DNA from: Hymenochaete sp. R1
Lineage: Eukaryota > Basidiomycota > Agaricomycetes > Hymenochaetales > Hymenochaetaceae
Direction of reading: 5' to 3'
DNA: 58,171 nt
NCBI GenBank assembly: GCA_019400425.1
Contig: JAFREE010000151.1
Span: 1 to 58,171 of the forward strand
Both the position numbers and the translations under genes were made by a program. Positions 58,102 to 58,171 of this stretch are shown here, piece by piece (position 1 is the first letter of the stretch; each line of letters begins with the position of its first letter). The notes under the pieces were generated by a model, which saw only the letters and a list, made by a program, of their open reading frames with translations, was not told where the DNA came from and did not search any database.

Positions 58102-58171
58102 AGTCCGATCAAGACGTTGATCAGGAGTCTGACAAATCAGGGTCACGTGACAGCGACCTGAGGTTACAAGA

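Larger units (their letters stand above)
56909..58171 (+). mobile_element. Ty1/copia-type LTR retrotransposon (5' part, runs off the window)
   Basis: 5' LTR, primer-binding site and gag-like frame in the expected order on the plus strand. The pol domains (protease, integrase, reverse transcriptase, RNase H), polypurine tract and 3' LTR are not in the window. GTTGA just left of the LTR (56904-56908) is a possible 5-bp target duplication, which cannot be confirmed without the other end. Confidence 0.8.

Overview
The window looks like nuclear DNA of a filamentous basidiomycete, most likely an Agaricomycete. Nearly every gene is cut by many short (about 50-60 bp) GT-AG introns. The gene content fits a wood- or litter-associated mushroom: five copies of one expanded cytochrome P450 family, a laccase, a secreted GH13 alpha-amylase, and conserved eukaryotic housekeeping genes. 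No tRNA, rRNA or CRISPR was seen.

Layout. 0.3-6.3 kb: two paralogous P450 genes on the minus strand. 6.9-7.6 kb: a dual-specificity phosphatase. 8.6-11.3 kb: a secreted alpha-amylase with a long Ser/Gly tail. 11.3-16.1 kb: a gene-poor gap of about 4.8 kb. 16.1-19.5 kb: a divergent pair, PIG-T/GPI16 (minus) and EB1/BIM1 (plus). 20.0-24.1 kb: a calpain protease with a C-terminal ZZ zinc finger (minus). 25.4-26.1 kb: mitochondrial ATP synthase subunit f (minus). 26.7-32.7 kb: a 6.0 kb DNA transposon. 33.2-42.4 kb: three more P450s of the same family, all plus. 42.6-46.7 kb: RNase H1 (minus) and cytosolic glutamyl-tRNA synthetase (plus). 47.8-52.8 kb: laccase and RAD52. 54.4-55.7 kb: a 425-residue intronless orphan. 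56.3-58.2 kb: a HINT/HNT1 gene lacking its 5' exon, abutted by the 5' LTR of a Ty1/copia element that runs off the window end.

The most interesting object is the transposon. It has 26-bp terminal inverted repeats (25/26 matching), apparent TA target duplications, and a spliced pogo/CENP-B-like DDE transposase. It also carries at least two degraded host-gene pieces: a CDC48/p97 AAA-ATPase fragment (minus) in which the end of D1 is joined to the D2 Walker A region, and a plasma-membrane H+-ATPase fragment (plus) in which the TM1 region is joined to the TM6-to-C-terminus region. The H+-ATPase piece keeps an intron, which points to DNA-level capture.

The five P450s are close paralogues, arranged as two minus copies on the left and three plus copies on the right, with unrelated housekeeping genes and the transposon between them. 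No terpene synthase, PKS, NRPS, transporter or pathway regulator is present, so this is better read as family expansion by local duplication than as a classical biosynthetic cluster. All gene models are hand-spliced from conserved motifs and GT-AG boundaries; exact exon edges are provisional.
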